DNA of 64,000 bases from positions 105,713 to 169,712 of the forward strand of contig NZ_OY730255.1 of assembly GCF_963422545.1 (NCBI RefSeq), written 5' to 3'. The DNA is from an uncultured Flavobacterium sp. Its GTDB lineage: Bacteria > Bacteroidota > Bacteroidia > Flavobacteriales > Flavobacteriaceae. A program made the position numbers and the translations under genes. The notes beneath the pieces were generated by a model. That model was given only the letters and a program-made list of their open reading frames with translations, searched no databases and was not told where the DNA came from. This document shows, one piece after another, positions 43,332-52,399 of this stretch. Each line of letters begins with the position of its first letter. Within the stretch, counting starts at the first letter, position 1.

Positions 43332-43782
43332 ATGAAAATACGCTCAAAATTTCGAACTTTATTTTTTAATTAGAATTAACTTCGTTTACGTTATATTTGA
43401 TTTCATTTGTCTCTATAATTTTTTCGGCAGTTTTCGTACTGAAAATTATAAAGTAACTTTCGGATCGGTTATATTTTTAGCATTAAGCTTATTTTTCCAC
43501 ATTAATAAAATGCGTTCCGTTTATGAAATTACTGTCACAAAAAAAGGTATAAAAAGAAAAACTTTAACTTCAAATAAAGTAGAATTTACTCCTTATTCTT
43601 CAGTTTTAAAAGTTCAAACAGAACGTGTTCAAGGATCTTATAGTGATGTGGGACAAATAACCACTGGCTATTTTGAAAGTATAGTGTTTCTGGAAAATGG
43701 TACAGAATTATTGATTAGTCCTGATCATTTTGAGAATTATCAGGAACTTATCATAGCTATTAGAGAAAACACACTGAATTAA
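43332..43782 (+). pseudogene. Broken two-helix membrane protein gene
   Basis: The intact 3' part (ATG 43510, 90 residues) reads MRSVYEITVTKKGIKRKTLT and looks like a PH-like cytosolic domain. Upstream, coding-like peptides continue in other frames: MKIRSKFRTLFF from ATG 43332, then LELTSFTLYLISFVSIIFSA, VFVLK (a membrane helix), then TFGSVIFLALSLFFHINK (second helix) joined to MRSVYE. Two single-base losses, near 43369 and 43452, would explain the shifts. The original protein would be ~150 residues, two helices plus a soluble domain. It lies between two BIME copies. Confidence 0.65.
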
Positions 43783-43785
43783 TTA

Positions 43786-43887
43786 CCCGCTCTGCGAAGT
43801 CTCCCGACTTCGTAGCGACAACGATAAGTAAAACAGGTTAAAAAATATTGGAACGGGTACGAAGTCGGGAGACTTCGAACAGCGTAG
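43786..43887. repeat. BIME-like element, GAAGTC-type, copy 3
   Basis: GCTCTGCGAAGTCTCCCGAC.. to ..GACTTCGAACAGCGTAG. It starts 3 bases after the stop codon of the broken gene and ends 7 bases before the next gene's stop. Confidence 0.85.
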
Positions 43888-43893
43888 AGAAAA

Positions 43894-44139
43894 TTATTCA
43901 ATTTCTAAATAAGGATGTAAAACTTCAGCTAATTCATTCAACCAGAAAAAGCTGTTTTCTATGTTACTTATTTCACTTTGAAGTGTTTCATGTCTTCGCA
44001 TAATTCCTAAAGCGATTATATAATTTAGTTGCCTTATTGTCTTAGCCATTACTTTTGGCTCTACAGTTTTATTAAAAAAATCAATTAGTCTTTTTTCAGT
44101 TTCTTTTGAAAGGGTGTCTGTATTATGCTCTGTATCCAT
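43894..44139 (-). CDS. Hypothetical small helical protein
   Basis: 81 residues, all helical and charged: TEKRLIDFFNKTVEPKVMAK, TIRQLNYIIALGIMRRHETL, FFWLNELAEVLHPYLEIE. No recognised family. It is divergent from an XRE regulator across a 30-nt palindrome, so it is likely controlled by it. An accessory or toxin/antitoxin-like partner is possible but unproven. Confidence 0.55.
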   Translation of the reverse strand: MDTEHNTDTLSKETEKRLIDFFNKTVEPKVMAKTIRQLNYIIALGIMRRHETLQSEISNIENSFFWLNELAEVLHPYLEIE

Positions 44140-44182
44140 TATTTAGTCGAATTATTTTTATTAAGCAAAAAACAAAAATACA

Positions 44183-44212
44183 AAATAATCGGTTATAAAT
44201 AACCGATTATTT
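44183..44212. promoter_or_regulatory. 30-nt palindromic operator between divergent genes
   Basis: AAATAATCGGTTAT and ATAACCGATTATTT flank AA. TATTTTTG on the minus strand (44173-44180) is a -7 element next to it. Probably the binding site of the XRE protein at 44255. Confidence 0.65.
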
Positions 44213-44254
44213 ACAATCATATAAAAACAATCTATTACTTGTAATTTCATCTCC

Positions 44255-44491
44255 ATGAATAAAACAAGAAAAAGTGAAATTCCAGAAGTTGTAATACAAT
44301 TAGGGATTAAAATAAAAGAGATAATCGAAGCAAATCAACTCAAACAAAGAGAGGTTGCGCACGATGCTGGATTGGATGTAGAAAATTTAAGGAAATACAT
44401 CAAAGGTTCTCAGGAAATGAAAATAAGTACTTTGTTTAAAATTGCACAATCTTTAAAAATAAATCCAGGCGAATTAATTAAGGATTTATAA
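44255..44491 (+). CDS. XRE-family regulator, short
   Basis: 78 residues, almost only a helix-turn-helix: GIKIKEIIEANQLKQREVAH, DAGLDVENLRKYIKGSQEMK, ISTLFKIAQSLKINPGELIK. It has the size and layout of restriction-modification C-proteins or antitoxins. A palindrome 43 bases upstream is a natural operator. It is followed 13 bases later by a DUF3592 gene. Confidence 0.85.
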   Translation: MNKTRKSEIPEVVIQLGIKIKEIIEANQLKQREVAHDAGLDVENLRKYIKGSQEMKISTLFKIAQSLKINPGELIKDL

Positions 44492-44504
44492 AACCAGTAC
44501 TAAA

Positions 44505-44984
44505 ATGGAGGATTTAGATAAAAAATATGGGATAGTTTTCGTTATTGCTTTTGTGTTTTTCATGTTTTACAAACCTGTAATTAGTGTCTTGCTGTTGGGA
44601 ATATTATTATTATTTTACACAATTTATAGCATTTCATCTTTGATTCAGATTAACAAAAACGGAATCGAACATCATGGAAAAATTGTCTCTTATGAATCAG
44701 ATGAAGAAGGTTATAAAACGCCTATCATTGAGTTTCAAATCTCTGAAGGAAAAATTTTTACAGGAAAACCTTTTTTTCATACATCGTCAGATTTAGACAA
44801 ATTTCAATCTTATCAAAACAACATAAATAGAACTATTAAGATAATCTACAATCCAGATTATCCCGAAAAATTTATCCTAAAAGGCAACTCGAACTACTTT
44901 GGTATAACACTATTGATTGTTGTTGGTTTAGTTTTTAGTGGTATTTCAATTGGAAATCTTTTGGGCTATAATGATATTTTCTAA
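44505..44984 (+). CDS. DUF3592 membrane protein
   Basis: 159 residues. N-terminal hydrophobic helices (YGIVFVIAFVFFMFYKPVIS, VLLLGILLLFYTIYSISSLI), a beta domain (GIEHHGKIVSYESDEEGYKT, PIIEFQISEGKIFTGKPFF, RTIKIIYNPDYPEKFIL), then a last helix (FGITLLIVVGLVFSGISIGN). This is the DUF3592 pattern; related proteins carry a nucleotide- or ligand-free OB-like domain. Probably co-transcribed with the XRE gene. Function unknown. Confidence 0.82.
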   Translation: MEDLDKKYGIVFVIAFVFFMFYKPVISVLLLGILLLFYTIYSISSLIQINKNGIEHHGKIVSYESDEEGYKTPIIEFQISEGKIFTGKPFFHTSSDLDKFQSYQNNINRTIKIIYNPDYPEKFILKGNSNYFGITLLIVVGLVFSGISIGNLLGYNDIF

Positions 44985-45021
44985 AAGCGAGTCTTAACTG
45001 TTTTCTTGGTATTATTTTAAA

Positions 45022-45813
45022 TCAGGCAACAGCATATTCAATCTTTTTTTGTTCGACCATCTGCATATCGATTATTTTTTGAGCAACAGTTCCTCTTTCA
45101 AATAAGCGAATGAATTTAAAAACGGCGCTAACAAAATATCCCGGGTTTGAGACTAATCGGGCAATTTCTGTTATCTTTTTATCTCTTTCCTGTATACAGG
45201 CTTCCCTTTTATTTTCGGGAATCGCAACAAATTCATTGGCAAATTTCCATGCACCGTCTCTGGCAGTTTCCATACTAAAATCAATAAAAAAGTTGTCTAT
45301 TTTGCCTGTTAGTTTTAATATCCACGTGAGCGTTGGCCAAATTTTAATCAGGCTTTTTTCTACATCTCCAACCAGACTGCTAAGAATTGCGTTTATTTGG
45401 TCAAAATCAGATTTTAAACTTGCAATATCCTCTACAGTACTCACTTGAGCAGAGGCTATTCCTAAATCAAGATTCACATGCGCGTTAATCCCAAGTAGTA
45501 AGTGCTGAAGAACTATTGGCCAGAATTTTTCGGCTTGCAAAAAAGCAAATTCCCAACATTCTGATGGTTTTTCTTTGGCTTTATATTGATAATAAGCTTT
45601 TAAATACCGATTGGCAAAAATGACATCCAGTTTTTCCATTCGCTCACCATTTTGAAAAGAACCATCATGGATGCCTTCTTTTACTTTTACTGTAACTTCA
45701 CGATATAGTGCAGCAAACAAACCCAGAGCACTTTGTTCTAATTTTGATTTCTCAATTATTTCATCCAATAACTGAATTACTTCATTTATAGTAGCAGCTT
45801 GTTTCATACTCAT
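45022..45813 (-). CDS. DUF5995 family protein
   Basis: 263 residues, no signal peptide. The family pattern is clear: LGLFAALYREVTVKVKEGI, FANRYLKAYYQYKAKEKPSE, CWEFAFLQAEKF, LQHLLLGINAHVNLDLGIAS. The His/Asp in LLGINAHVNLDLG are conserved and could bind metal. The C-terminus is basic and helical. Role unknown. The spacer 45814-46146 has no gene that I can support, only cgcaacttgc- and aacttagtgcc-type repeat traces. Confidence 0.85.
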   Translation of the reverse strand: MSMKQAATINEVIQLLDEIIEKSKLEQSALGLFAALYREVTVKVKEGIHDGSFQNGERMEKLDVIFANRYLKAYYQYKAKEKPSECWEFAFLQAEKFWPIVLQHLLLGINAHVNLDLGIASAQVSTVEDIASLKSDFDQINAILSSLVGDVEKSLIKIWPTLTWILKLTGKIDNFFIDFSMETARDGAWKFANEFVAIPENKREACIQERDKKITEIARLVSNPGYFVSAVFKFIRLFERGTVAQKIIDMQMVEQKKIEYAVA

Positions 45814-46146
45814 TTATAATTGGTTATGGTTAAATTTAGAATAACGAATATAATTATTTTAAATTTTTAAACCGCACTTTTTGAAGTAATTATCTTATTA
45901 TTTCTTCATATTCTTAAAAACTATAAATTTGGTAGAAGTATCGTTACTTTCTACAAATCATTCTAAAAATCAGAAACATTTGCCAGTCGGTTACGTCTTT
46001 CCGTAAGGTTTGTAAATTAAAAGTAAGTATGTTTGAAACCGTTTAACTTCACTCTAATTAAAAAAGAAATACAACTTCGCAACTTGCAGAGAAACAAAAA
46101 CTTAGTGCCTTAGTAGCAAAACATGTATCTTTATAAAAACAAACCA

Positions 46147-46575
46147 ATGAAATTAATACTTGCTGTTTTACTTTTTATTTTAAACTTGACATTATCTGCA
46201 CAATCAAACAATTTTGCTGGCGATTATACACGTTCACTTGGTGAAGAAGGAAAACATATAATTGAGTACAAATTGACCTTAAATCAAGACGGAACATTCG
46301 TATTTCATTCGTATTCGAAAATACAAGGTGGAATTCCACCTGAAGTAAATAAATACGGAAAAGGAAAATGGAGCGCAAAAAACAATATGATTACTTTTTC
46401 GTCAGATAAAAAAGAAGACTTTAACGAAAAATATACATTAGATTTTAATAATTCTATTGCGAGATTTGTAACCAAAAATCCGAGAGATAAAACAGATCAA
46501 ATAGTTAAAACAAGACTTGTATTTGTTGAATCAGAAATCTTCTCGTTACAAAGACTTGATATTTTTAAGCTGTAA
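46147..46575 (+). CDS. Exported hypothetical protein
   Basis: 142 residues from ATG 46147, giving signal peptide MKLILAVLLFILNLTLSAQ; the ATG at 46123 would add eight residues ahead of it. The mature part, FAGDYTRSLGEEG, YKLTLNQDGTFVFHSYSKI, GKGKWSAKNNMITFSSD, is the lipocalin-like 'GxYxxxxxxxxxxLxLxxDGTFxY...GxWxxxxxxLxLxS' pattern found in many Bacteroidota periplasmic proteins. No specific role. Confidence 0.75.
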   Translation: MKLILAVLLFILNLTLSAQSNNFAGDYTRSLGEEGKHIIEYKLTLNQDGTFVFHSYSKIQGGIPPEVNKYGKGKWSAKNNMITFSSDKKEDFNEKYTLDFNNSIARFVTKNPRDKTDQIVKTRLVFVESEIFSLQRLDIFKL

Positions 46576-46689
46576 ATACTGACACTATTGGCTTTGATGA
46601 AAACAATTTAAATTTACTTTGTAATTCAAAGTACTTTTTTAGTATCTTTGAATAATCAAATAGATTTTTTAATCTTAAATTGTATTCAA

Positions 46690-46992
46690 ATGGAAACTAA
46701 AACATTTAGCCTTGTTACCTCTACATCAATGGTATTAGCGCTTACAGCAGCAATACTTAGCATTATTGGTGTTCCAATTACTGGTTTTTATCCAGGGATT
46801 ATTGTGTTAATATTAATAGCTTTAATTACAATTGCTTCTAAGTTTTACGCTGTAAAAATTAGTAATAAGTCCATCGATTTTCAGAGAAATTATTACACGA
46901 TACTCACCATTATCAATTTGCTATTAATTCTGGTTGTATTATGGATGACGTTTGTAATCGTGCATGATCGTGTTCTTCATGATTGTTGTTAA
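46690..46992 (+). CDS. Hypothetical three-helix membrane protein
   Basis: 100 residues from METKTFSLV (ATG 46690). Hydrophobic segments: STSMVLALTAAILSIIGVPI, FYPGIIVLILIALITIASKF, ILTIINLLLILVVLWMTFVI. The C-terminus VHDRVLHDCC has a Cys pair. No known family. The earlier in-frame ATG at 46648 adds a segment without clear signal. Confidence 0.6.
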   Translation: METKTFSLVTSTSMVLALTAAILSIIGVPITGFYPGIIVLILIALITIASKFYAVKISNKSIDFQRNYYTILTIINLLLILVVLWMTFVIVHDRVLHDCC

Positions 46993-47046
46993 TTTTATTC
47001 AGATGCCAAGTTTAAAGATTTAATAAAGAAAAGAATCCGGAGTTTT

Positions 47047-47122
47047 TTTCACGCAGATTCGCCAGATTTCATCTTATTTTCTGCGTATATCTGCTCGAAT
47101 CTTTTAAAAATCTGCGTGAAAC
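47047..47122. repeat. CACGCAGATT inverted repeat
   Basis: TTTCACGCAGATTC and AAATCTGCGTGAAA face each other across ~50 bases, followed by gtgcctttgttcctaagaac, a repeat fragment typical of this genome. It lies before topB. Confidence 0.55.
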
Positions 47123-47240
47123 AAAAAAAACCGTGCACTTCTGCTAGATTGAGAAAAAACTTTGTGCCTTTGTTCCTAAGAACCTTTGCTCCTTTCTTAT
47201 AAAAAATCCTTAATTTCGCCTTTAAATAACGAAGGAGAAA

Positions 47241-49544
47241 ATGAAGGTCTGTATTGCCGAGAAACCAAGTGTAGCACGAGAAATCGCATCCGTTTTGGGA
47301 GCCAATACCAAACACGATGGATATTACGAAGGCAACGGTTATGCTGTAACCTATACTTTTGGGCATTTATGTACCTTAAAAGAACCTAACGACTACAAAC
47401 CACACTGGAAAAGCTGGGATTTGAACAATTTGCCCATGCTTCCTGAAAAATTTGAAACCAAAGTGGTGCAGAATTCAGGAATTCAGAAGCAATTTAAAAT
47501 CGTAAAAAGCTTATTTGACAAAGCCGAAGTGGTTATAAACTGTGGGGATGCCGGGCAAGAAGGAGAACTCATCCAGCGTTGGGTGATGAATGAAGCACAT
47601 TACAAAGGCGAAGTACAACGCTTGTGGATTTCGTCCCTAACCACAGAAGCTATAAAAGAAGGTTTTGAAAACTTAAAACCTTCTGCCAACTACGATAATT
47701 TATTTTATGCCGGATTCTCCAGAGCCATTGGCGACTGGTTATTGGGTATGAATGCTACACGTTTGTACACTGTAAAACATGGTGGTTACAAACAAGTATT
47801 GTCTATTGGGCGTGTGCAAACGCCAACATTAGCAATGGTTGTCGATCGCTGGAAAGAAATCGAAAACTTTAAACCTCAACCTTATTGGGAATTACAAACT
47901 TTGTATAGAGAAACGCTTTTTAGCTATGAAGAAGGTCGTTTTTTGAATAAAGAAGACGGAGAACTTCTAGCCAATAAAGTTAAAGAAAGTGAATTCGAAA
48001 TTGTTTCGGTTGAAAAAAAGAACGGAAATGAATACGCTCCCAAACTATTTGATTTAACAGGATTACAAGTTTATTGCAATACAAAATTTGGATTTTCGGC
48101 AGATGAAACGCTAAAAATTGTACAAACCCTGTACGAGCAAAAAGTAGTTACCTACCCTAGAGTTGATACCACATTTTTACCAAACGATATTTATCCTAAA
48201 GTTTCTGGGATTCTGCAAAAATTAACGCATTATGCCGAATTAACGCAACCTCTTTTAGGAAAAAAAATAAAAAAATCTCCCAAGGTTTTCAATGATAAAA
48301 AAGTAACAGATCACCACGCTATTATTCCAACAGGAATAGAAGCAAATTTACATCACAATCAGCAGCAAGTCTATGATATAATTACCAGACGTTTTATTGC
48401 CGTATTTTATGATGACTGTTTGGTTGCCAATACTACAGTAATTGGAAAAGCTGCCGATGTAATGTTTAAAACCACGGGAAAAGAAATCTTAAAAAAAGGA
48501 TTCCGAATTGTTTTTGAAGACCCGAATGCAAAAGAAAAAGAAGCTGATATATTACCAAGCTTTGTTGTGGGAGAAAAAGGTCCGCATGAACCGTCTTTTT
48601 TAGAAAAAGAAACCAAACCACCCAATCAGTTTACGGAAGCAACTTTGCTTCGTGCCATGGAAACCGCAGGAAAACAAGTAGACGACGAAGATTTACGCGA
48701 ATTGATGAAAGAAAATGGTATTGGTCGTCCGTCAACTCGGGCGAATATTATTGAAACCCTTTTTAAACGTCAGTACATTGTTAGAAATAAAAAGCAGGTT
48801 TTACCAACACCAACAGGAATTCAGCTTATTGATACGATTCAAAACGAATTAATCAAGTCGGCAGAGCTTACAGGTTCTTGGGAAAAACAATTGAAAGATA
48901 TTGAAAAAGGTACTTTTACCGCCGCTGCGTTTATTAGAAACATGAAACGCATGGTTGAAGCTTTGGTATTTGAAGTACGAAGCGAAACCAGACATGCTAA
49001 TATTTCGCATGCAGCAACCATTCAAAAAGAGGTTGTAAAAGTAGAGAAAAAGAAAGCTGCCGGAATCTTGGCAGAAACCTGTCCGAAATGCCAAAAAGCT
49101 ACCCTTATAAAAGGAAAATCGGCTTATGGTTGTGGTAATTACAAATCCGGTTGTGATTTTGTTCTGCCTTATACTTTTGCAGAGAAAAAAATAACGGAGA
49201 GTCAATACTTGAGATTAGTTCAAAAAGGCTCTACAGTTAATATAAAAGGTTTTAAAACTGAAGCAGGAACCGTTGAAGGTTTGATTCGTTTTGAAGAAAA
49301 TTACAAACTCAAATTAGAGCCAAAGAAAGCAACTCTAAAAGCAAAATCAGATGCTACTTCGGATGCATTAACGTGTCCGAAATGCAAAAAAGGAACAATC
49401 ATGAAAGGAAAAACCGCTTATGGTTGTGGCGATTATAAATTGGGCTGCGATTTTAAAGTTACTTTTGACGATGTGAGAGCCAAACTAAAAGATCAAAAAC
49501 CAACAAAAGAATTGGTTTATGCTATCTTGAACGAAAGCGTTTAG
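47241..49544 (+). CDS. topB: DNA topoisomerase III
   Basis: 767 residues of type IA topoisomerase. The Toprim domain has MKVCIAEKPSVAREIASVLG with Glu7 and NCGDAGQEGELIQR with the DxGQEGE metal site. Catalytic Tyr305 is in KVVTYPRVDT. The last ~170 residues hold two Cys4 zinc-ribbon-like units: CPKCQKATLIKGKSAYGCGN and CPKCKKGTIMKGKTAYGCGD. It passes single strands and decatenates, in chromosome resolution with RecQ. This Bacteroidota subgroup with zinc ribbons is often also on mobile elements, but none is seen here. Confidence 0.95.
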   Translation: MKVCIAEKPSVAREIASVLGANTKHDGYYEGNGYAVTYTFGHLCTLKEPNDYKPHWKSWDLNNLPMLPEKFETKVVQNSGIQKQFKIVKSLFDKAEVVINCGDAGQEGELIQRWVMNEAHYKGEVQRLWISSLTTEAIKEGFENLKPSANYDNLFYAGFSRAIGDWLLGMNATRLYTVKHGGYKQVLSIGRVQTPTLAMVVDRWKEIENFKPQPYWELQTLYRETLFSYEEGRFLNKEDGELLANKVKESEFEIVSVEKKNGNEYAPKLFDLTGLQVYCNTKFGFSADETLKIVQTLYEQKVVTYPRVDTTFLPNDIYPKVSGILQKLTHYAELTQPLLGKKIKKSPKVFNDKKVTDHHAIIPTGIEANLHHNQQQVYDIITRRFIAVFYDDCLVANTTVIGKAADVMFKTTGKEILKKGFRIVFEDPNAKEKEADILPSFVVGEKGPHEPSFLEKETKPPNQFTEATLLRAMETAGKQVDDEDLRELMKENGIGRPSTRANIIETLFKRQYIVRNKKQVLPTPTGIQLIDTIQNELIKSAELTGSWEKQLKDIEKGTFTAAAFIRNMKRMVEALVFEVRSETRHANISHAATIQKEVVKVEKKKAAGILAETCPKCQKATLIKGKSAYGCGNYKSGCDFVLPYTFAEKKITESQYLRLVQKGSTVNIKGFKTEAGTVEGLIRFEENYKLKLEPKKATLKAKSDATSDALTCPKCKKGTIMKGKTAYGCGDYKLGCDFKVTFDDVRAKLKDQKPTKELVYAILNESV

Positions 49545-49900
49545 ATTTTTTTTTCGCCACAGATTAAAAAAATTAAAAAGATTTTTTATTCTGTGTGTGT
49601 TTTGCCACGACCCGAGCGATAGCGAACAGGCGAAGCAATTGCACAAATTTTCGCAAATTTATTTTTCACTCTGATTAAAAAAAATAAGCAGATGCTACAA
49701 ATTTATTTAATTCTGGAATCAAATTAAATCTGCCTAAATCTGCTGAATCTGCGTGAAACAAAAATCATTTTAATCCTTTTAATCTGTGGCAAAACATATC
49801 CCGTTTTTCAAAAAGAAATTCGTGTTAATTCGTGAAATTCGTGGCTAAATATTTTTTTCATACTTTTAGTGCATCAAATTAAAACCAAATATCAAAATAT
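49545..49900. repeat. GCCACAGATT-type repeat island
   Basis: cgccacagattaaaaaaatt, ttttgccacgacccgagcga, tagcgaacaggcgaagcaat, aatctgctgaatctgcgtga, ttttaatctgtggcaaaac and tcgtgaaattcgtggctaaa in both orientations. Same family as 5980-6467. No gene seen. Confidence 0.6.
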
Positions 49901-50377
49901 ATGTTTCAAAAAATTACTCTTTTAATACTTTTAGCAGCGGTTGTTTCTTGTCAAAAAAAGGAATCTGTTGAAAAAGATAAAATCAAAATAGCCGATTGGC
50001 TTATCGGAAACTGGGAAAATACTTCACCAGATGGCGTGCTTACCGAAAACTGGATCAAACTAAATGACAGTACTTTTAGCGCTGCATCGTATTTTATAAA
50101 ACAAAAAGATACTATTCATCTTGAGAACATCGTTCTCGCTCAAAAAGGCGAAACACTGACTTATTTTGCTACAGTAAAAGGTCAAAATGATGATAAACCT
50201 GTTGCTTTTCTTTCCACTTCTGAATCTGACAAGCAATTGGTTTTCGAAAATCCAAAACACGATTATCCTCAAAAAATCACATACAAAAAAAGTGCTAACA
50301 ATACTTTGACTGCTGAAATTTCAGGAAATCTACAAGGAAAAATGACTACTGAAAGATTTATTATGACGAAGAAGTAA
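49901..50377 (+). CDS. DUF6265-type lipoprotein
   Basis: 158 residues. The lipobox AAVVSC places Cys17 for lipidation. The body fits DUF6265: IADWLIGNWENTSPDGVLTE, NWIKLNDSTFSAASYFIKQK, ENIVLAQKGETLTYFATVKG, VFENPKHDYPQKITYKK. The lipocalin-like barrel may bind a hydrophobic ligand. It ends 2 bases before the next gene, implying co-transcription. Confidence 0.82.
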   Translation: MFQKITLLILLAAVVSCQKKESVEKDKIKIADWLIGNWENTSPDGVLTENWIKLNDSTFSAASYFIKQKDTIHLENIVLAQKGETLTYFATVKGQNDDKPVAFLSTSESDKQLVFENPKHDYPQKITYKKSANNTLTAEISGNLQGKMTTERFIMTKK

Positions 50378-50379
50378 AA

Positions 50380-50823
50380 ATGAAAAAAGTAATTAATAAA
50401 ATACTTTTAATACCTATAATTCTCTCGTTTACATATTGTACGCAAGGTCAAATAAAAACTCCAATTGGCGCAATGAAAAAATTTGAGGAATTTAAAAATA
50501 AAGAAAAATTTGTAACGGATAATACCATTTTTTATCCTGGAATTGGTGACCCTAAATTAAAACCAATTTTAACTGATAAAATTAATTTGGCTTCTGATGA
50601 TTTCAAAAAGGTAGCTGCATCAAATAATGCAACGGATGAAGATTATCAAAATGCAATAAAAAAAGGGCTTTACAGATTTTCTGAAATTTATTTAGAAATA
50701 GATACTGAAAATAGAGAACGTATTTGTAGTTATTTTGAAGAACTAATGGATATTGTTGGACTTGAAAGTTCTGATGGTCAATTAAATGATTTTATGTATG
50801 ATTTCGATCCTCCGGCACATTAA
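50380..50823 (+). CDS. DUF4844 lipoprotein-like protein
   Basis: 147 residues. N-terminus MKKVINKILLIPIILSFTYC ends in a plausible lipobox Cys20. The mature part is helical: TPIGAMKKFEEFKNKEKFVT, PILTDKINLASDDFKKVAAS, DAIKKGLYRF-type helix and LEIDTENRERICSYFEELMD, ending VGLESSDGQLNDFMYDFDPP. That is the DUF4844 family. Overlap in transcription with the DUF6265 gene suggests a two-gene envelope unit. The spacer after it holds only a ctggactttagtccag hairpin and repeat traces. Confidence 0.82.
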   Translation: MKKVINKILLIPIILSFTYCTQGQIKTPIGAMKKFEEFKNKEKFVTDNTIFYPGIGDPKLKPILTDKINLASDDFKKVAASNNATDEDYQNAIKKGLYRFSEIYLEIDTENRERICSYFEELMDIVGLESSDGQLNDFMYDFDPPAH

Positions 50824-51047
50824 AAGAACCTCTTTTAATAAATTTTCAAATTCGCATAATTTCAACGAATTAAAATCCGCTGCTACAACATAATCCATTC
50901 CCACCGAATTCTAAAAACAGCAAAAAAAAAGAACCATCGGTTCGACAAATTTTGTAGAGCTGGACTTTAGTCCAGTTTCAAGAATAAACATCCGTTAAAA
51001 AAATCTTTGTGTCTTCGAGTCTTCGTGGCAAAAAAACAGTAAAAAAA

Positions 51048-52208
51048 CTAATGTTCCTCCCCTATTTTATTCACCATCAAAATCATTAATCCGCCTAGAA
51101 ATGCCATTACCAGAAATGCCCATTTCATACTTAGATATTCAGAGATAAAACCAACCATTGGCGGAACAATCAAAAATCCCAAATAACCAATTGTTGAAAT
51201 AGAAGTCAAAGCCGATCCGCTGCTCAGATTTTTAGATCTTCCGGCGATACTAAATACGAGCGGAACTACGCATGAAACCCCAATTCCGATAAGGATATAG
51301 CCAAAAATTGTTGGATAAATATAGGGCAGTATAAAACACAGAAAAAATCCCAAACTAATAAGGATTCCGCTATACAATAAGATCCTTTTGATACCAAATT
51401 TCATTACAGCATAATCTCCAAGAAAACGTCCTAAAGTTACAGCTGTCATAAAAAAGACGAACGCCGCAGTGGTTAATTTTGGCGAAGCATGTAATATATT
51501 TTGGAAGTAAATTCCGCTCCAGTCGTACATGGTATTTTCACACGCCATTGAAACAAAACAAATTAAGGCAAATTTAATCAAGGTTTTATCCGGCATCGAA
51601 AAGAACTTCTTTTTCTGTGGGATTGGTTCATTATGAATACTTAATGGGTAAAAACAAGCCGTAATTGCCATCATTAAAATACTTACTCCAAGCAAATGAT
51701 GTGATGGCTTAACATGTTGTGTAACCATTATATAGCCTAAACCTGCTCCTGCAAATCCCGCAAGACTCCAAACTGCATGAAAACGAGTCATAATCGATTT
51801 TGGATATAATTTTTGAACTTCCAGAGCCTGAGCATTAATAGAAAGATTAAAAATATTACGTGAAGCTCCAAATATCAAAAGAATAATAATTAATTGCCAT
51901 ACAAAACCAGCAAAACCGGGCATAGCCAAAACAATATTGAACATAATTGCTCCCAAAAGCATACAATATCTACTGCTGTATTTGTTTAAAAGTTTTCCTG
52001 TAAAAGGCATTGTCAACATCAAACCAATTGGAAACGCAAATAAAACAGCTCCAAATTGTGCTTCACTTAAATGCAACTGTGCTTTGATATGAGGAATACG
52101 AGATGCCCACGAAGAATATCCAAATCCGGAAAGGAAAAAAAATACAGTATTGGCTAAACGGAATCCTTTTGGCGAATTCTGTATTTTTTTTAAGAAGGGT
52201 AAAATCAT
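51048..52208 (-). CDS. MFS transporter
   Basis: 386 residues with 12 predicted transmembrane helices. GKLLNKYSSRYCMLLGAIMF carries the MFS loop 2-3 signature (GxLxDxxGRR-like), and the half repeats around LGRFLGDYAVMKFGIKRILL match loop 8-9. It is of the YfcJ/FucP-like group often annotated as an exporter; the substrate is unknown. It has 'QALEVQKLYPKSIMTRFHAVWSLAG'-like features of this group around the fifth helix. TAATTTTG (52231-52238) is a good -7 element. Confidence 0.9.
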   Translation of the reverse strand: MILPFLKKIQNSPKGFRLANTVFFFLSGFGYSSWASRIPHIKAQLHLSEAQFGAVLFAFPIGLMLTMPFTGKLLNKYSSRYCMLLGAIMFNIVLAMPGFAGFVWQLIIILLIFGASRNIFNLSINAQALEVQKLYPKSIMTRFHAVWSLAGFAGAGLGYIMVTQHVKPSHHLLGVSILMMAITACFYPLSIHNEPIPQKKKFFSMPDKTLIKFALICFVSMACENTMYDWSGIYFQNILHASPKLTTAAFVFFMTAVTLGRFLGDYAVMKFGIKRILLYSGILISLGFFLCFILPYIYPTIFGYILIGIGVSCVVPLVFSIAGRSKNLSSGSALTSISTIGYLGFLIVPPMVGFISEYLSMKWAFLVMAFLGGLMILMVNKIGEEH

Positions 52209-52230
52209 CTAATAACTCAATTTAGTGCTG

Positions 52231-52238
52231 CAAAATTA
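52231..52238 (-). promoter_or_regulatory. -7 promoter element for the MFS gene
   Basis: Minus strand TAATTTTG then C, 22 bases before the ATG. Confidence 0.5.
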
Positions 52239-52399
52239 AGCTTTTAAAGGCAATCTATTTAAAGATTGTTCTCTCTTATTTTTGAGTCTTATTTATAACT
52301 TCAAAATCATTATTAATATTTATTCTAAATAAATATTGTTGTAAAAATATTAAATTTTACATTTGCGATAGTAAACATTAACTACTTAATTTAATACAT

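Noticed and set aside
48407..49205. Minus-strand ORFs within topB
   Set aside because: Shadow frames of the topoisomerase zinc-ribbon region.
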